Assembly: GCA_949935685.1 (NCBI GenBank)
Contig: CATLGN010000107.1
Span: 1-6,176, forward strand
Length of the DNA stretch: 6,176 nucleotides
Origin: an uncultured Lachnospiraceae bacterium
Lineage (GTDB): Bacteria; Bacillota; Clostridia; Lachnospirales; Lachnospiraceae
Reading direction: 5' to 3'
Shown: in pieces, positions 6,168-6,176 of the stretch
How the letters are laid out: the number at the start of each line of letters is the position of its first letter
Position numbering within the stretch: the stretch's first letter is position 1
Position numbers and translations under genes: made by a program
The notes under the pieces: generated by a model
Seen by the model: only the letters and a program-made list of their open reading frames with translations
The model's database searches: none
What the model was told of the DNA's origin: nothing

Positions 6168-6176
6168 AATCAGATT

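Overview
The window reads as one tightly packed operon on the minus strand of a low-to-moderate GC Firmicute. A gut-type Clostridia/Lachnospiraceae member is my best guess. The basis is the strong AGGAGG ribosome sites, a lactose/cellobiose-type phosphotransferase (PTS) operon, a LicR/ManR-type regulator, and a relative of the clostridial glycine/betaine reductase protein GrdB. The taxonomic call is inference only.

Layout in transcription order, from the right edge to the left edge: a multidomain PTS-regulated transcriptional activator (6167-4260); a small RDD-family membrane protein (4245-3679); lactose/cellobiose-family PTS IIA (3665-3357), IIB (3336-3013) and IIC (3009-1657); a 63-nt gap holding a perfect 10-bp hairpin; a stand-alone protein resembling the N-terminal domain of GrdB, with a CGPC motif (1592-1068); a 109-nt gap holding a perfect 17-bp inverted repeat that looks like an intrinsic terminator; and an M42-aminopeptidase-like protein that runs off the left edge (958 to below 1). 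That last frame was read by hand and is open for 319 codons. All gaps from the regulator to IIC are 3 to 20 nt, which implies a single transcription unit. No promoter is visible because the regulator starts only 9 nt from the right edge.

The PTS proteins would import and phosphorylate a sugar or glycoside, and the regulator would sense PTS phosphorylation and switch the operon on. The unusual part is the rear of the operon. The M42-like protein keeps the fold signature but appears to have lost all five metal ligands and the catalytic glutamate. The GrdB-like protein has gained a CxxC pair exactly where, from memory, GrdB has AGPA. Together they suggest an undescribed, probably redox-linked processing step for the imported compound, or a non-peptidase role for the M42 fold. 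Substrate and chemistry cannot be read from this sequence. The regulator also lacks two of the six phosphorylation sites known for LicR, and IIC carries Asn where related transporters have a conserved substrate-site His. Both fit an unusual substrate or altered control.

No RNA genes, mobile elements, CRISPR arrays or long direct repeats were seen. All long plus-strand open frames look like antisense shadows.
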